Source: Alphaproteobacteria bacterium | GTDB lineage: Bacteria; Pseudomonadota; Alphaproteobacteria; Micropepsales; Micropepsaceae | Length of the DNA: 7,338 nucleotides | Reading direction: 5' to 3' | Assembly (NCBI GenBank): GCA_028869725.1 | Contig: JAGWRJ010000113.1 | Location: 1 to 7,338 of the forward strand | In this document: piece by piece, positions 6,752 to 7,338 of the stretch | Position numbering within the stretch: the stretch's first letter is position 1 | Layout: each line of letters opens with the position of its first letter | Program-made: the position numbers and the translations under genes | The notes under the pieces: generated by a model | The model's database searches: none | Told to the model about the DNA's origin: nothing | Seen by the model: the letters and a program-made list of their open reading frames with translations, nothing else

Positions 6752-7338
6752 CTACGCAAGGAGCAGCACGGCAAAGCCGGGCGGTGCCACCTTCGCCATG
6801 GCGATGGTCCAGCCGGCCTCACCTGCGAGTTTGCCAAAGCCCTCGATCGTGTATTTGTGACTGTTCTCGGTATGAATGGTTTCACCAGCGGCAAAGTGAT
6901 AGGGCCGCCCGTTCACATGCACGACCTGGGCGCTGCGCGACACCAGATGCATCTCGATGCGCTGGAACTGCGGATTCCAGCGCGCCTCATGGTCGAACGC
7001 CTCGAGCTCAAAATCTCCGGACAGCTCGCGGTTGATGCGCACCAGAAGGTTCTTGTTGAACGCGGCGGTGATGCCGCGCGCATCGTCATAGGCGGCGCGC
7101 AGGCACGCAATGTCCTTGACAAGGTCGATGCCGATGAGAAGGCGGCCGTTTTCGCCAAGGCTTTCGCGCACCCGCTTCAGGAAGCGCACGGCCTCTGCGT
7201 CCATGAGATTGCCGATGGTGGAGCCGGGGAAGAAGCCCAGCATGGGCGTCCCCCTGACGGCTTGAGGGACCTGAAACGGTCCCAGAAAATCGGCGGCCAC
7301 CGGGTGGATGGAAAGTCTGGGATACTGGGCATCGAGGC
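6752..7338 (-). CDS. egtD: L-histidine N(alpha)-methyltransferase, 3' part
   Basis: Partial gene: 194 codons are visible and the start lies beyond the right edge. A GTG at 7300 is internal, since the open frame continues to 7338 and encodes YPRLSIHPVAADF, which reads on smoothly into the family sequence. EgtD trimethylates histidine to hercynine using S-adenosylmethionine, the first step of ergothioneine synthesis. Visible motifs, numbered within the fragment, are FFPGSTIGN (35-43), DLVKD, AAYDD (Y83), GITAAFNKNLL, RINREL, RIEMHL and ETIHTENSHKYT, with E157 and S159. By recalled spacing, N43, Y83, E157 and S159 correspond to the M. smegmatis histidine-binding residues N166, Y206, E282 and S284. 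Family length is about 320 aa, so about 40% is missing. The partner egtB may lie to the right, but is not visible. A paralogue with other amino-acid substrate remains possible. Confidence 0.88.
   Translation of the reverse strand, partial: LDAQYPRLSIHPVAADFLGPFQVPQAVRGTPMLGFFPGSTIGNLMDAEAVRFLKRVRESLGENGRLLIGIDLVKDIACLRAAYDDARGITAAFNKNLLVRINRELSGDFELEAFDHEARWNPQFQRIEMHLVSRSAQVVHVNGRPYHFAAGETIHTENSHKYTIEGFGKLAGEAGWTIAMAKVAPPGFAVLLLA

Noticed and set aside
7298..7300. GTG as the start of the methyltransferase gene
   Set aside because: The frame stays open to the window edge and the upstream codons encode family-like sequence, so this is an internal valine.

Overview
The window is a GC-rich, gene-dense stretch that looks alphaproteobacterial. 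The gene content would fit several high-GC groups. The stronger clue is an intergenic element matching the promoter consensus of the alphaproteobacterial general-stress sigma factor EcfG (GGAAC-N16/17-CGTT), read from recall of that consensus. I cannot name a genus.

Layout: positions 1-91 are a short leader. Positions 92-3408 hold a tight plus-strand operon of three genes: a GH15 family hydrolase (trehalase/glucoamylase type), a ROK-family sugar kinase resembling polyphosphate glucokinases (ATGA overlap with the first gene), and trehalose-6-phosphatase otsB (3 nt after the kinase). After a 169-nt gap with a possible promoter and a leader hairpin comes trehalose-6-phosphate synthase otsA (3578-5023). 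A 12-helix MFS transporter (4992-6419) converges on otsA and overlaps its 3' end by 32 bp. A 100-nt divergent intergenic region separates the MFS gene from a 76-codon gene of unknown function (6520-6750). That gene converges, with one nucleotide between stop codons, on the 3' part of a histidine methyltransferase gene of the EgtD type (6752-7338, its start lies beyond the window).

How it fits together: OtsA joins UDP-glucose and glucose-6-phosphate to trehalose-6-phosphate and OtsB dephosphorylates it to trehalose. If the GH15 enzyme is a trehalase, as some relatives are, it would return glucose, and the ROK kinase would convert that to glucose-6-phosphate. That would be a complete make-and-recycle cycle for the stress protectant trehalose. 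Next to it are a possible ergothioneine gene and a promoter region with stress-sigma signatures on both strands, so the overall theme is stress protection.

The most distinctive sequence element is the near-symmetric 28-bp box at 6451-6478. It reads as an EcfG-type promoter in both directions with identical 17-nt spacing, pointing to the MFS gene one way and the small gene the other. No mobile elements, RNA genes or CRISPR arrays were seen.
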